64,000 bases of DNA from DUZB01 sp963747555. Lineage in GTDB: Bacteria; Desulfobacterota; DSM-4660; Desulfatiglandales; Desulfatiglandaceae. Shown here in pieces: positions 43,053 through 52,526 of the stretch (within the stretch, counting starts at the first letter, position 1; every line of letters begins with the position of its first letter). Below the pieces are notes generated by a model that was not told the DNA's origin, made no database searches, and was given only the letters and a program-made list of their open reading frames with translations. The DNA is taken from contig CAVVFZ010000033.1 in NCBI GenBank assembly GCA_963747555.1, forward strand, positions 1 through 64,000, written 5' to 3'. The position numbers and the translations under genes are program-made.

Positions 43053-43799
43053 ATGCACAAGAAGTCTTTTTTTGGGGGAGTCCTGCTCCTCCTCTTTCTG
43101 ACCTTCGTAAGTCCTTCTCAAGGGGGGGTATCGCTTCTGGGTGAGACCTTCCCCGAGGGGCAGGCCTATGGCAAGGTGGCCCGGGTTTCAGGCGCCCACC
43201 TCATCACGCTCGAGTTAGACCTCAAGCACCCTTTCAAGGTTGGTGACCAATTGGACCTCACGTACATGGCGGGGATGATGCCCCTTCCCCTGGGCGTATT
43301 CGAGGTAACCTCCTGCCAGGGGAAGCTCGTGACCGTCCGCCCGGTAACCGTAATGCCAGACCCTCGACAAGGCATGCAAGTCATCGCCTCCATCCGCAGA
43401 CCGGACGCGGAGAACAAGCGGATACAGAAAACCATCACAAAAGAACACCCGCCCGCACTGGACGTGAGCGGCATGGGTCCCGAACCCTCTTCCAGATCCC
43501 CCGAAGAATTGGAGCGCTCTTTGAGGATGGAAACAAAACCCTCCGGGCCGGTGGTGGGGAAGGTGGCTGAGGTTCAGGGAACCGACATCTTCGTCTCCGT
43601 AGCTGATGGGTCTGAAAAGGCTGTGCGACTGGGCCAGATCGTCGAGCTCTTCTACGTCACCCGCTCGGGACAGGAGCTCTTTGTGGGAAAATGGAAGGTC
43701 ACATCGGTCACCGGGGGGCGTGTGAAAGCTGCACGCTACGAAGCGGTCGGGAAACCAAAGATGGGTCTCAAGGCTGTCATCCGGACGAACAACGGGTAA
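43053..43799 (+). CDS. Exported protein with two SH3-like/beta-barrel repeats (gene 2)
   Basis: 248 residues from ATG 43053 (AGGAG 7 bases upstream). SFFGGVLLLLFLTFVSPSQGG is a signal peptide. Two related beta-rich segments occur: GKVARVSGAHLITLELDL...VGDQLDLTYMAG...GVFEVTSC near 30-110 and GKVAEVQGTDIFVSVADG...LGQIVELFYVTRSGQ...GKWKVTSV near 165-245. Each reads 'GKVxxVxG ... GQxVxLxY ... GxxxVTS'. The pattern is like the small barrels of FlgT-type or pilus-accessory proteins. No family assignment. Confidence 0.7.
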   Translation: MHKKSFFGGVLLLLFLTFVSPSQGGVSLLGETFPEGQAYGKVARVSGAHLITLELDLKHPFKVGDQLDLTYMAGMMPLPLGVFEVTSCQGKLVTVRPVTVMPDPRQGMQVIASIRRPDAENKRIQKTITKEHPPALDVSGMGPEPSSRSPEELERSLRMETKPSGPVVGKVAEVQGTDIFVSVADGSEKAVRLGQIVELFYVTRSGQELFVGKWKVTSVTGGRVKAARYEAVGKPKMGLKAVIRTNNG

Positions 43800-43852
43800 A
43801 AGGGGCCGTAGCAAAATTTGCAAACCGTTCGTGTCGATCAACGAGGAATATC

Positions 43853-46800
43853 ATGATGGCAAAGGGCGCTGGGTCTATCCTTCTTGTTTCTTTTCTGGCC
43901 TTCCAATTTTCGGCATGGGCCTCTGGGCCCCAGTGGGGCCTGCGTCCTTATGCAGACGAGGCGCCCCGATACGAGGCATTGGTCAAGGAGTTGGAGACCG
44001 AGGAAAAAACATTTGAAACGCGGAGAGACAAAGCCAGGAACGCGGTTTCTCGCATCGTGGCCGAATGGTCCGCCGAACAGCGCGACGAGGCGGAAGCGGC
44101 CTTTCACAGCAGCCGGGGGAGCAAGCTAAACGCCGATTTGAGCTTTTACGAGGAGGAACGTAACCGGTCGCGCGATGCCTACCGGGAGGTCCTGGAGGGT
44201 GCCTCGACTGACCCGAAAAAGGACGACCCGATCGGAATGTCGCAGCGGGACAGCCTTTGGAGCGCACACATTCGCTACCTGCGCACGACCATTGCCTACT
44301 TGAGATGCGACAGCCTGTATCAGGAACAGAAGCAGCGGTTTTTGCAAAGTTATCTTTTCGGATCCGTGGAGCGTTATCTCGGCATCAACCTGGATGAGTT
44401 CATTGAGGACACGCTGGATGATGCTATATACGTGGTCGCCGGCCACGCGGATAAGTTCTTCGATGCGCTCCTAGATTGCGCCGTCAAGGAGGTTGTTCAT
44501 TACATCAAGGAATGGCCGATCTTGCGCAAAAGGCTTACAGAGGCGGCCAGGCACAATTTAGGTATCACAAAACGTTGGGAATCCAACCCCCCAAAGTGGC
44601 ATTCAGCCAGGCAGGACTTGGGGACGGTGGAACCGTACAGCATCTACCCAGGTTTGAAAGGCCTATCCATCTCTTGCATGGAAGATATCCTTCGGGCCTC
44701 GATCGTGACCGCCACAGTAAACGCCCTGCGAAAGAACTTCATAGACGATATGGGGGATGCGGGCGTGGACCCGCTCGTAGCCGAATACTGGTGGTCCAAA
44801 TATATTATTCAAGAACAGAAACCTACTGCAGAAGACCCGTGGGCGCCCCGAGTGAAGAGTGTCTCCGCTCTATTCCAGGAACGCCTGGAGAGCGCCTTTC
44901 GTCGTATCGCCACCGAACAGTTCATGCTGAAACAGACCAAAAAGACCTTGAAGATTGAGCTCGACATGGCGGCGCGCGGGCGCCTGAAAAATCAAGTCTT
45001 CCAGAAGATTCTTCCAGACACACAGAAGCAGCTGACGCAAATCGAACTGACGACCCCGTCAGCGGGAAGACGAAATTTGCTCATGCGCCAAACTCAACGC
45101 GACATGGGGCAGCGCGTCCGAGAAGAAGGGGTCAAGATGGCGACGGAGGATTTTACACTTAAGTTTCTCAAGTGGCTGGACTGGGGCACCATGCTGTTTG
45201 AGCAGGCTGTGTCCGCAGGCGTCTATACGTCTCGAACAATGAATTTCAAGGAAGTGGCCGCGCTCCTCATCGAGGATTACCGCCGCATAGAAACCTGCCT
45301 TATCCGGCAAAAGATGGCCACAGGCGCTCACGCGGTCTTGGCCATATTCCGGATGGGCAAGAATGAGCTTCAGGCGTTCTTTTCACAATGCGATGTCTCT
45401 GAGACCGACATGCAACAGGTTGCAGGACAGCGTATGTTGGCGAAAATGGATGAATTGCTGGTCCAAACACGGACTGCGGCCGGCACGCTGGATAAAGTTT
45501 GCCCTGGGGGCGAACAAGCGCTCCGGAAAGCCTCCGAAAACCTTGCCTTTGTACGCGATAACGCGCGTCGTTTCCTTGAAAATATGAAACGTGCGCCTCG
45601 ATGGATGGAAGAGATCGAAGGCCTCACAGACAGATTTAGGACTGACGCGGACGAGGCCCGACGGTATGCGGCAGACACAGTCACCGCCCGCAAGAGAGCT
45701 GAAGAGGAGGCCGAGAAGACCTGCGTGGCCGTCAAAGCCATGCAAGGGGAATCCGATCCGCAACGGAAATTCGGGCATAAGCGGCGTGCTCAGACTGCTG
45801 CCAGCGCATCGATAGTTGCAGCAAAGGATGCGGACCAACATGCCGGGAAGGCCGTCCGACTCAGAGAGAAGGCTCAAATTGATGCCGCCGCATACCAAGA
45901 GGGACTGGCGTTCCTGGTCGAATTTCAGGCGAAAATCGCGGAAATTCGTGCACGGGCGGAGGAAGTCACGCGTTTCAGCGGCGAAGCCGATCAAGCCGCC
46001 GACGCCGCCGATGAAACCTGGCGTAAACTCAAGGACGCCCAGAAACGCGCGGCCGAACTTCTCGCGGAGGCGGAGACTAAGCTCAAGTCCTCCAAGGACC
46101 AGGAGGTCCGAGGGCTCCTTGCCGCCATTCGAGACAAGGCGAAACAGGTTTCCGCTATGGCCGCAAACCTTGCCCTCTGCCCGAGAGGCCTGCGCAAGAA
46201 GTCTGACGAATTGGCCGCGGACCTGCAGAACCTCACCCTCACCATGAGCGCCCTGACTGAACGGGTTGATAAGATCACCCAATCGAAGGATCCCTCAAAT
46301 CTTGGTAGGGAATTTCGAGACACGCTCTCAGACCTCGTCTCAGCGGCCGAAGTCGCCGAGATCTTCAGAGATGCAGCGGGATCTGCGGCCGAGGAGGCCC
46401 GTGTGTGCCTGGACCTCTTCGGGGTGTTGGAAGCGGATGCTGGAGGTCTCTCCGTCGGAGATGCCTCCCTGAATGCGGCCTCTCGGTTGGAAGCCCTCCG
46501 TGTGGCGGTACGTGAGGCTGAAGAAACGGCCTCTGACGTGAAGAGCCTTTGTTCTGCCGCCGAAAGGGAGGCCGGGGCCGCGGAGAAAGAGGCTCGGAAG
46601 ATTCAGGCATCCGATTCTCTGCTTCGAGCGCGGTTGAATTCCGTTGAATCCGAGAGGAACAAGGCCGGACAACTCTACCGAGACATTTTGAAGTTCCATT
46701 CTGAGACTGAAAAGGCGGCAGCCCGCACCGGCGAGGCTGCTCAGAAGGTGGAGGCTCTGAGCCTTAAAATCTGCGAAGGCGTCAAGACCGTGAAGGACGG

Positions 46801-47011
46801 CCTGAGTAGTAAAGAAGGGGACCGAATACTCAGCGGGATAGATGGAAAGCGGGCCTCCATGGGTAGCCTGATGAAGCAGGCGGAAGAGGCCGTGAAAGGA
46901 GCGAATGGAGCCGCGAAAAACGCACGCCGGAGCTATGATCAGATGGCGCCCCTTTTGTCGGCGATGGAGGAAGTGAAGAATGCCGACCTTAATCCGGGAG
47001 GACAGACGTAA
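43853..47011 (+). CDS. Giant exported coiled-coil protein (gene 3)
   Basis: 1052 residues from ATG 43853, with ACGAGGA 5 bases before it. A signal peptide (GSILLVSFLAFQFSAWA) is followed by about 550 mixed helical residues with several Trp (WSSPKWHSARQ-like, EYWWSKYIIQEQ). The last 450 residues are almost pure heptad-like helix rich in Ala, Glu, Arg and Lys (TVTARKRAEEEAEKTC, EEVTRFSGEADQAADAADE). I know of no family. It ends at TAA 47009-47011, and the downstream gene continues in the same style in another frame, so the two may be one protein of about 1630 residues. Confidence 0.75.
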   Translation: MMAKGAGSILLVSFLAFQFSAWASGPQWGLRPYADEAPRYEALVKELETEEKTFETRRDKARNAVSRIVAEWSAEQRDEAEAAFHSSRGSKLNADLSFYEEERNRSRDAYREVLEGASTDPKKDDPIGMSQRDSLWSAHIRYLRTTIAYLRCDSLYQEQKQRFLQSYLFGSVERYLGINLDEFIEDTLDDAIYVVAGHADKFFDALLDCAVKEVVHYIKEWPILRKRLTEAARHNLGITKRWESNPPKWHSARQDLGTVEPYSIYPGLKGLSISCMEDILRASIVTATVNALRKNFIDDMGDAGVDPLVAEYWWSKYIIQEQKPTAEDPWAPRVKSVSALFQERLESAFRRIATEQFMLKQTKKTLKIELDMAARGRLKNQVFQKILPDTQKQLTQIELTTPSAGRRNLLMRQTQRDMGQRVREEGVKMATEDFTLKFLKWLDWGTMLFEQAVSAGVYTSRTMNFKEVAALLIEDYRRIETCLIRQKMATGAHAVLAIFRMGKNELQAFFSQCDVSETDMQQVAGQRMLAKMDELLVQTRTAAGTLDKVCPGGEQALRKASENLAFVRDNARRFLENMKRAPRWMEEIEGLTDRFRTDADEARRYAADTVTARKRAEEEAEKTCVAVKAMQGESDPQRKFGHKRRAQTAASASIVAAKDADQHAGKAVRLREKAQIDAAAYQEGLAFLVEFQAKIAEIRARAEEVTRFSGEADQAADAADETWRKLKDAQKRAAELLAEAETKLKSSKDQEVRGLLAAIRDKAKQVSAMAANLALCPRGLRKKSDELAADLQNLTLTMSALTERVDKITQSKDPSNLGREFRDTLSDLVSAAEVAEIFRDAAGSAAEEARVCLDLFGVLEADAGGLSVGDASLNAASRLEALRVAVREAEETASDVKSLCSAAEREAGAAEKEARKIQASDSLLRARLNSVESERNKAGQLYRDILKFHSETEKAAARTGEAAQKVEALSLKICEGVKTVKDGLSSKEGDRILSGIDGKRASMGSLMKQAEEAVKGANGAAKNARRSYDQMAPLLSAMEEVKNADLNPGGQT

Positions 47012-47040
47012 TCGAGAGAAAACTCAAGGCCGTCGAAGAA

Positions 47041-48765
47041 ATGATGGCCTCTGCCGGGCAGAAGATCCGCCGCATGGAGGAGATTCGTTTTCATGCAGAC
47101 GAAATCATGGAAGAGCTGAAAAAGGCCGTGAAACCCGCTGATGACGGGAAAAAAGCTGGAGACTTAACAAACGCAGAGCAGCTGGTGAACCGGATCGGAA
47201 AGGCGCACGACCGAGTGAATAGGTGTTCGGATGCCGCACGGGGCAAGGAGGAAAGCACCTCTCAGATGATTACGGATCTCAAGGCCAATCTTTCCAAATT
47301 GAGGGAATCCCGCCAGGTGCTGTTCGGAAACCTGGGTGCCGATGGAGATAGTCCTATAACCCAGGCACACGAAAAGACTGAAATGGCCGAGTATGTTCTG
47401 GAATTGGCGAAAGGGTATCTCGAACGCCTTAAGGTGGCCAGGGCCGATGCGGATGTCTGCCTCAGCCTAACTCAGGAAGCCCTGAGCGGGCCCCGGACCG
47501 CGGCGGTGCCCGACGTGTCGGGAATGGTCCTGGAACAGGCCTCCAATCTGATCCGGCAAAACGGGCTCAACGTAGACGCCAGGACCCTTGGTGGGGCCCA
47601 GAGGCCGGATCTGGAATATGTCGTCACCTCTCAGAACCCGGCGGCCGGGAGCAGGGTGGATGCCGGCGCCACCGTCGTTCTCACCTACCACGGCCCCTTC
47701 GAACCGGCTCAGGTGGTCGACTGTTCGCGGTTTCCCGGCACTTCGGCCGTGTGGGACGAGGAGAGCCGGAAGGTGATTTGCATGTGCCTGGCGGGATTGT
47801 TCCCGAACGCCGAAAACACGGGATGCATCGACTGCAACGAATACTGGAACAGCTTTTATGGGGCGCTCATGAACGGCGATGTGGAGAGAGGGGAGCACTA
47901 CTACCGCCAGGCGGTGAATTGCCCCTGGTACGCGTACCGCGCTCCTCTTCTGGCCGATGCAAGGCAATTTCGTGAGAACGTGGAGGCGGACAGAAGCCGG
48001 ACGGATGAGGCGACCCTCCGGCAGACCGAGTGCATCCAACTCGAGAACGATGTGCTGGTCGCCCTCAACGCGGGAAACCTCCAGCAGGCAAGCAATCGCC
48101 TGGCCTTTGCCGAGTCCAGGGGGTGCGAGGTCGGGCAATTGACCCAGCAATTGCTTCAAAACGCGCTGAACGATCAACGCCTCCAGGCTCGGAACAATCG
48201 TGCCACGCAGGAGATGATTCGCGCCATGAACGATATGCTGGTGAGGATGCAGCCCCAGGAGCATCCGCAGTCTCGGGATTCTTCGCAGCCACCTCAGCCC
48301 TCTCCGGGATCCGGGGAATTTCCAGGCAGGCTGAGCGGGGGGCTCGATCCCAATGAAAGGGCGGCGCTCATCGCCAAACACAGACCTGTCCAGGTGAATT
48401 TCGAGAGCTCCGCCGCCTCGGTGAATGTCTATCCGGACGGATCCGCCGAGCTGCAGTCCCCCATCCAGTGCACCATTACCTTGACGGATAACCGTCCCTC
48501 AGGAAACATGGCCTCGTACACATACACTTTCACCGTGACCCTAACACCCAACGGGCGTGCTTCGGGGCTGGTCGTCAAGGCGCTCAGAAAGGTGGACCAC
48601 ATCTTCGAGTTCGTAGAACGGAGTGGAAGGCGGGGGCGCAAAAACAAGGTGGGAAAGCCCATGCCGGTACAAGGAGCCTTATCGCGGCAGAGGGGCGTTT
48701 GGAGGTTGGGGATTCCCAACGGCAATGGAGGATCGGTGGGCGCCGTGTCGTATTTATTGAGGTAA
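47041..48765 (+). CDS. Coiled coil, PASTA and beta domain protein (gene 4, possibly the C-terminal part of gene 3)
   Basis: 574 residues as called; the frame is open back to 46993 with VIERKLKAVEEMM, and there is no good ribosome site. Residues 1-150 are coiled coil. A PASTA domain is at about 155-225 (VPDVSGMVLEQASNLIRQNG, VVTSQNPAAGSRVDAGATVVL). Next is a Cys-rich segment (VICMCLAGLFPNAENTGCIDC), then a helical repeat region (EHYYRQAVNCPWY; LNAGNLQQASNRLAFAESRGC). A Pro/Gln linker precedes a C-terminal beta domain near 440-560. PASTA domains bind peptidoglycan-like ligands, which places it at the cell wall. Confidence 0.75.
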   Translation: MMASAGQKIRRMEEIRFHADEIMEELKKAVKPADDGKKAGDLTNAEQLVNRIGKAHDRVNRCSDAARGKEESTSQMITDLKANLSKLRESRQVLFGNLGADGDSPITQAHEKTEMAEYVLELAKGYLERLKVARADADVCLSLTQEALSGPRTAAVPDVSGMVLEQASNLIRQNGLNVDARTLGGAQRPDLEYVVTSQNPAAGSRVDAGATVVLTYHGPFEPAQVVDCSRFPGTSAVWDEESRKVICMCLAGLFPNAENTGCIDCNEYWNSFYGALMNGDVERGEHYYRQAVNCPWYAYRAPLLADARQFRENVEADRSRTDEATLRQTECIQLENDVLVALNAGNLQQASNRLAFAESRGCEVGQLTQQLLQNALNDQRLQARNNRATQEMIRAMNDMLVRMQPQEHPQSRDSSQPPQPSPGSGEFPGRLSGGLDPNERAALIAKHRPVQVNFESSAASVNVYPDGSAELQSPIQCTITLTDNRPSGNMASYTYTFTVTLTPNGRASGLVVKALRKVDHIFEFVERSGRRGRKNKVGKPMPVQGALSRQRGVWRLGIPNGNGGSVGAVSYLLR

Positions 48766-48784
48766 ACAGGGGGGAGGGGATATT

Positions 48785-49846
48785 TTGGAGAAACGACGAT
48801 CCGTTGTGTTTGCTATTTTTCAGATGGTTCTGCTGACTCTCTCCTATGCTTTTGTTGCAGGACTGGAGGCGAAGGGGTTTTTCAAGAAGCGTTCGGCCAC
48901 CATTGTCGGTGTTTCGCTCTTCCTTCTGACCTCCTTCGAGGCCTTGGCGGAAGAGCCCGCCATGAGGTTCGCCAACCCGGGTCCACCCAAGGGGGGATTG
49001 ATCGAGTCCCCACCTGTTGAACCGTGGATGTTTCTCGAAGTGGAGTTGAAGGGTTCGGTTCATTCAGTAAAAGGGGATTCGCTCATCATCCATCTTCCGG
49101 GCCGGTACCTCCCCAAAACCGGCGCCGAGGGTGAAGTCTTCCGCCCCACTGAAGGCGGCGTCTTGCGCAGCATCGCCGTATTTACCTGCAAAGAGGTGGA
49201 CGGCGACCTGATCAAGGGTCTCCTTCGCCCGTGGAGCAGCAGCCCTGTACAGACAGGGGACGTAGTCCTGATTACGGCGTCTGTTCCGCCTGGAGCGGTG
49301 AAGGCCCTTCGAGACGAGGTGCCCGGAATAGGCAAACGACGGCTTCACCCGATTCAGGCGCCTCCGGGGATGTCGTCCAAATCGGCGCGGGAGGCCCAAC
49401 TGAAGCACATACTCTCCAAAAGCGAGAGCGATTACCGTCGCTTCATCCAGACGTGCGTGAACCTCCAGCGTTGCACACCGGCCCAGCGGGTCCGTTTGCT
49501 TTTCCCGGCTGTAGAGGCGAACCACGTGAACGCCGTCTGGGACCTAACGATGATCTACCACAACGGCATGCTGGGTGGATACGGCGAGGGAGGTCGTTCC
49601 CCCCTCAACCCTGCCGAAGCAAGCCGGTGGTTGCGCCGTGCCGCGGAACTGGGTTACGCCGGGGCTCAGGCTCAGATGGCTTTAATCTATGAAGGAAAAT
49701 TAGAAGGCTATGAAGGAAAATGGGAGGGTTCTCCCCCAGACTCCGAAAAGGCCGCAGCCTGGCGCCGAAAAGCCGCCGCCACGAGGGAGGAGGATCGAAG
49801 GCTCCTGGAGGCATGGAAAAAGAGCCGTGTGGAGGGGATAAGGTGA
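48785..49846 (+). CDS. Exported Sel1-repeat protein (gene 5 of the envelope cluster)
   Basis: 353 residues from TTG 48785, supported by GGGGAGGGG 7 bases upstream. There are two hydrophobic segments: VFAIFQMVLLTLSYAFVAGL and then a classical signal peptide ATIVGVSLFLLTSFEALA. A beta region like gene 2 follows (GSVHSVKGDSLIIHLPGRY). At the C-terminus Sel1-type repeats appear: ANHVNAVWDLTMIYHNGMLGG and PAEASRWLRRAAELGYAGAQ...ALIYEG. Sel1 proteins are scaffolds, often periplasmic. It follows gene 4 by 19 bases and closes the group. Confidence 0.75.
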   Translation: MEKRRSVVFAIFQMVLLTLSYAFVAGLEAKGFFKKRSATIVGVSLFLLTSFEALAEEPAMRFANPGPPKGGLIESPPVEPWMFLEVELKGSVHSVKGDSLIIHLPGRYLPKTGAEGEVFRPTEGGVLRSIAVFTCKEVDGDLIKGLLRPWSSSPVQTGDVVLITASVPPGAVKALRDEVPGIGKRRLHPIQAPPGMSSKSAREAQLKHILSKSESDYRRFIQTCVNLQRCTPAQRVRLLFPAVEANHVNAVWDLTMIYHNGMLGGYGEGGRSPLNPAEASRWLRRAAELGYAGAQAQMALIYEGKLEGYEGKWEGSPPDSEKAAAWRRKAAATREEDRRLLEAWKKSRVEGIR

Positions 49847-49923
49847 TCATCGAGTTTGGCACTGCGTATTAACTCGGTAAGGGAATCAAGAGGGTTGTGC
49901 GCACCGTGCTCCTGCTGCTCACT

Positions 49924-50337
49924 TCAAACCCTTCCTTCCAGGTAGTCTCTCAGGTTGGGATTCAGGCGATCGGCGAGGATGCCGTGGTAGTAGGGTCGTC
50001 TGATCTCGAGCAAAACAATCGACAGCGTCACCAGCAACTGCGATGCACAAATGCCGAAAACATTCACGCCCCCGATTGCGACCCATGAGCAACAGTTCAG
50101 CAGGAAGGCGAATGCCCAGATAATCTCGGGCCGCCGCCGTATCCTGAACACGTTGCAGAACAAGAAGAAGTGAGCAAGCACGTACGGGATGAACAACGCG
50201 ACTTCTCCCAGAATATAGTAACCGATGGCGCTTGCCGCCGCCCCAATGATAAGCACGGCAATGTCCGCCCCTGACAGCCGAAAGCCATGGGTTCTATCCT
50301 TTCCCTGGCATACAAGACCTGCATTTCGTCGCTGCAT
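49924..50337 (-). CDS. Small membrane protein, unknown family
   Basis: 137 residues with four hydrophobic segments (IAVLIIGAAASAIGYYIL, FIPYVLAHFFLFCNVF, IIWAFAFLLNCCSWVAIGG, SQLLVTLSIVLLEI). It is convergent with the Sel1 gene. RRPEIIWA and the short loops recall small uncharacterised membrane proteins seen in many environmental genomes. I cannot suggest a function. Confidence 0.55.
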   Translation of the reverse strand: MQRRNAGLVCQGKDRTHGFRLSGADIAVLIIGAAASAIGYYILGEVALFIPYVLAHFFLFCNVFRIRRRPEIIWAFAFLLNCCSWVAIGGVNVFGICASQLLVTLSIVLLEIRRPYYHGILADRLNPNLRDYLEGRV

Positions 50338-50388
50338 ATAAATCTCAAGTGGAGCCTAACGATATAGATTATATACGGAAATTGAAAG

Positions 50389-50526
50389 TCATCTCTCATT
50401 GCTCGCTTTGCAATAAAGAGTAATCGGCCTTAATTCCAGTATCTCCGAAAGCCCACGCTCATACACACCGGTAACCTCTTTCAGCCGTTCATCCGATTCC
50501 CACTTTGCCTTTCGTTCCAACGAGGG
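50389..50526 (-). pseudogene. C-terminal fragment resembling a peptidase-S74/tail-chaperone end
   Basis: An open frame from the edge of REP element 3 reads ERKAKWESDERLKEVTGVYE, then RGLSEILELRPITLYCKASN to TGA 50391-50389. SDERLK...L..I..LRP.. is the look of S74-type intramolecular chaperone C-termini. Only about 45 residues are left; the 5' part is removed at 50527-50533, where the REP element begins. Confidence 0.4.
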
Positions 50527-51009
50527 CTTATGGGGATGCCCATGCATTTATGCATTTCTAAACCTATCCGGATTCAACCCCAACTCCCGGGTAATAACCC
50601 GACCCCTTTGGACCGCTCTACTTGTGGCGGACTGACTAAGCCCCAGCTTCAGACCCACGGCGGTCGCCGACATGCCCAATTCATGGACAGCCCAGAATGA
50701 CAATACGCTACGGGCTTGTACCCGGCGAGGTTGTTTGCCGGGGGTCGTCACATCAGAATGAGACATATCAAATAGTTCAGCAACCCTCTTGCCAACTCCT
50801 TCAAAGGTATACCCATCGGCCTTCAGCCGGTATTTTCGCTCCATCTCCTCGGATGCGAAATCAAGGACAGTCTCCACAAAGTCGCTGTCGCCAAGAATGC
50901 GTTCATCGCTTTTAAAGTGGACTTTTTCCCGCCGTAATGCGTTTAACTCCTGCCAACCGCCTACACTCCGGACTAGCCCACCGCCGGTGAGCCCCGGCTT
51001 CCGGCCTTC

Positions 51010-51095
51010 CCTCGTTCCCACGGTCCTCCGTGGGAACGCGACTTTGCGATCGATCACTACCCGAATGCGTTCCCACGCTGGAGCATGGGAACGAG
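51010..51095. repeat. REP/BIME-type palindrome pair in transposase copy 3
   Basis: CTCGTTCCCACGG-TCCT-CCGTGGGAACG and GCGTTCCCACGCTGGAGCATGGGAACGAG, the same arrangement and position as 40903-40988, differing at a few bases. Here the insertion shifts the transposase frame, whereas in copy 2 it happens to leave it open. Confidence 0.75.
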
Positions 51096-51325
51096 AAAAT
51101 CCTGGCACTCTTTCCGTGCGCGGAAAACATCCCAAGAACCTTATCAACATCCTGCCAGCCGCTTTTAACCGTTCCCATTATCCGACTGTGACCACAGTAA
51201 ACAAATCCGGATAACTGTTTCAGATCAGGTACAAGGCCTGCCCGCAGAGGATTCAAGTGAATATATCGCACTAATTCAAGTAAATACGTATCTTCCTGGC
51301 AAAGAATGGATTTATATCGGTTTTG

Positions 51326-51390
51326 CCTCCGGCTCCGCTTCCAGCCCGTAGGGCTTACAGGCCGGAGGGTAAAGCCTACGGCTCGGAGAG
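51326..51390. repeat. 65-base palindromic insertion
   Basis: Inserted between GGTTTTG and AAAAAGG of the transposase. It contains CCTCCGGC/GCCGGAGG and CCGTAGGGC/GCCTACGG inverse pairs, so it can fold into a compact double hairpin. Copy 2 keeps CCTACGGCTCGGAGAG (41219-41234) at the same point, showing a deletion derivative; copy 1 has an empty site. Confidence 0.7.
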
Positions 51391-51803
51391 AAAAAGGTGT
51401 CCGCTCCTTTTGTGGCGGCGATTAAAGCTTACCACGTATCCGGTCAAAAGTCTCCGCATGACCGTGCTGATGGATGCTTTTCCGGTTCGGAGTAACACAT
51501 GGAAATGATTTGGAATAATCGCCCAGGCATAGCAGGACGTCTTTGTTTCCGACAAGATGCTGCCGAGTCGTTTGACAAAATTGTCCCTGTCCTCGTCATC
51601 TTCGAATATCCGGCGCCGTTCTATCCCTCGGCAAATAATGTGATGCAACGCTCCAGGAGCGTCTATTCTTGATTGTCTTGGCATGAATTCTCTATATCAA
51701 GCCTTAGCCGGAAAAGAAACGCATAAATGCATGGGCGTCCCCATGTTAACCCATTTTTTCAATTTCTGGGTCACCGCCCTTAATTCATGTTTTATCAACA
51801 ACA

Positions 51804-52523
51804 TCAAACCGTATATTCTGCTGTCAACGCTTCATGCAAGATGCGGATGCTATCGATCTCCGGCCGATCCGCGATGGTGGCAAGGTCGAAGCTGAGGCAG
51901 ATCTCGATGTCCTTTTGCGACATATAGTTGTCGTGGACCAGCACCTCGCGGATCTGGTCGGCGGCATCGGGGTATTCGCGTTCCTCGGGGTCGTGGTTCT
52001 GGAGCAGGAACTCTCGATAACAGTGCTCGATGACGGGCGTTGAGTGGGTCTGGATTTCGTCCACCACACGAAGAATCTCTGTGATCTTGTCGTCGATCGC
52101 TGCCTGGGTGCTGAAGAAGATGTTGCCGTTGGGGTGGGCGGTCTCGTTGCGGTCGTCCACCAGCTTGGCGTAGGTGCCGATCTTGCCGTTGTCGCAGGCA
52201 ATGAGTTTGAGGAAGCGCAGGATGGTGCGCTCGTTAACGGCGCTGAAGACGAAAGGCGAGGTGGCTTCCAGCAGGGTCTTCTCGTCCTTGCCGAAGCCAA
52301 TGAGCCCCTTCTCGAAGTCTTCCAGGACGGGCCTGCTTGATCTGCCAGATATTGAAATAGACGAAGCTCATGGTGAGCATGTGGTAGGCGAGGAAGGCGA
52401 ACTGGTATTTGCCGTGGTGTAGTTGGTCTCGAAAGCGTCCCACAGGAAGGCGATGTATTCCTGCTCCTTCGGGCTTTTAAAGGAGAGCGGCAGGTAGTTG
52501 TCCAGTTCGGCGGCTTCTTCCAT
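51804..52523 (-). CDS. HEPN-motif protein of the type I restriction operon, two frameshifts
   Basis: Read across single-base shifts near 52330 and 52415, about 240 residues run from ATG 52523 (EEAAELDNYLPLSFK) through KYQFAFLAYHMLTMSFVYFN, RTILRFLKLIACDNGKIGTY and DDRNETAHPNGNI to a helical C-terminus. RNETAH fits the RNxxxH motif of HEPN ribonucleases, in an all-helical context. The start is 4 bases past the hsdS stop. It may be a toxin or effector attached to the restriction system. Function is inferred only. Confidence 0.55.
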
Positions 52524-52526
52524 GGC

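Larger units (their letters stand above)
50548..51684 (-). pseudogene. REP-associated transposase, copy 3, doubly interrupted
   Basis: It starts at 51684 with MPRQSRIDAPGALHHIICRG and is close to identical to the intact gene at 32213. The 65-base insertion breaks it after codon 97, and the REP-type insertion shifts the frame again inside the region after KSAR. The final C-terminal HTH region is open to 50548. No active product is expected. Confidence 0.85.
50533..51741. mobile_element. REP-transposase element, copy 3 (disrupted)
   Basis: Inverted ends as in the other two copies (GGGATGCCCATGC left, GCATGGGCGTCCC right) with GGCTTATG before the left end. It carries the same REP-type insertion as copy 2 (51010-51095) and a 65-base insertion (51326-51390) of which copy 2 keeps only the last 16 bases. 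Confidence 0.8.

Noticed and set aside
50350..50380. GCCTAAC/GTTAGGC core near 50360 that could be an integron half site
   Set aside because: No paired arm or bulged palindrome is found on either side, so it is likely a chance 7-mer.
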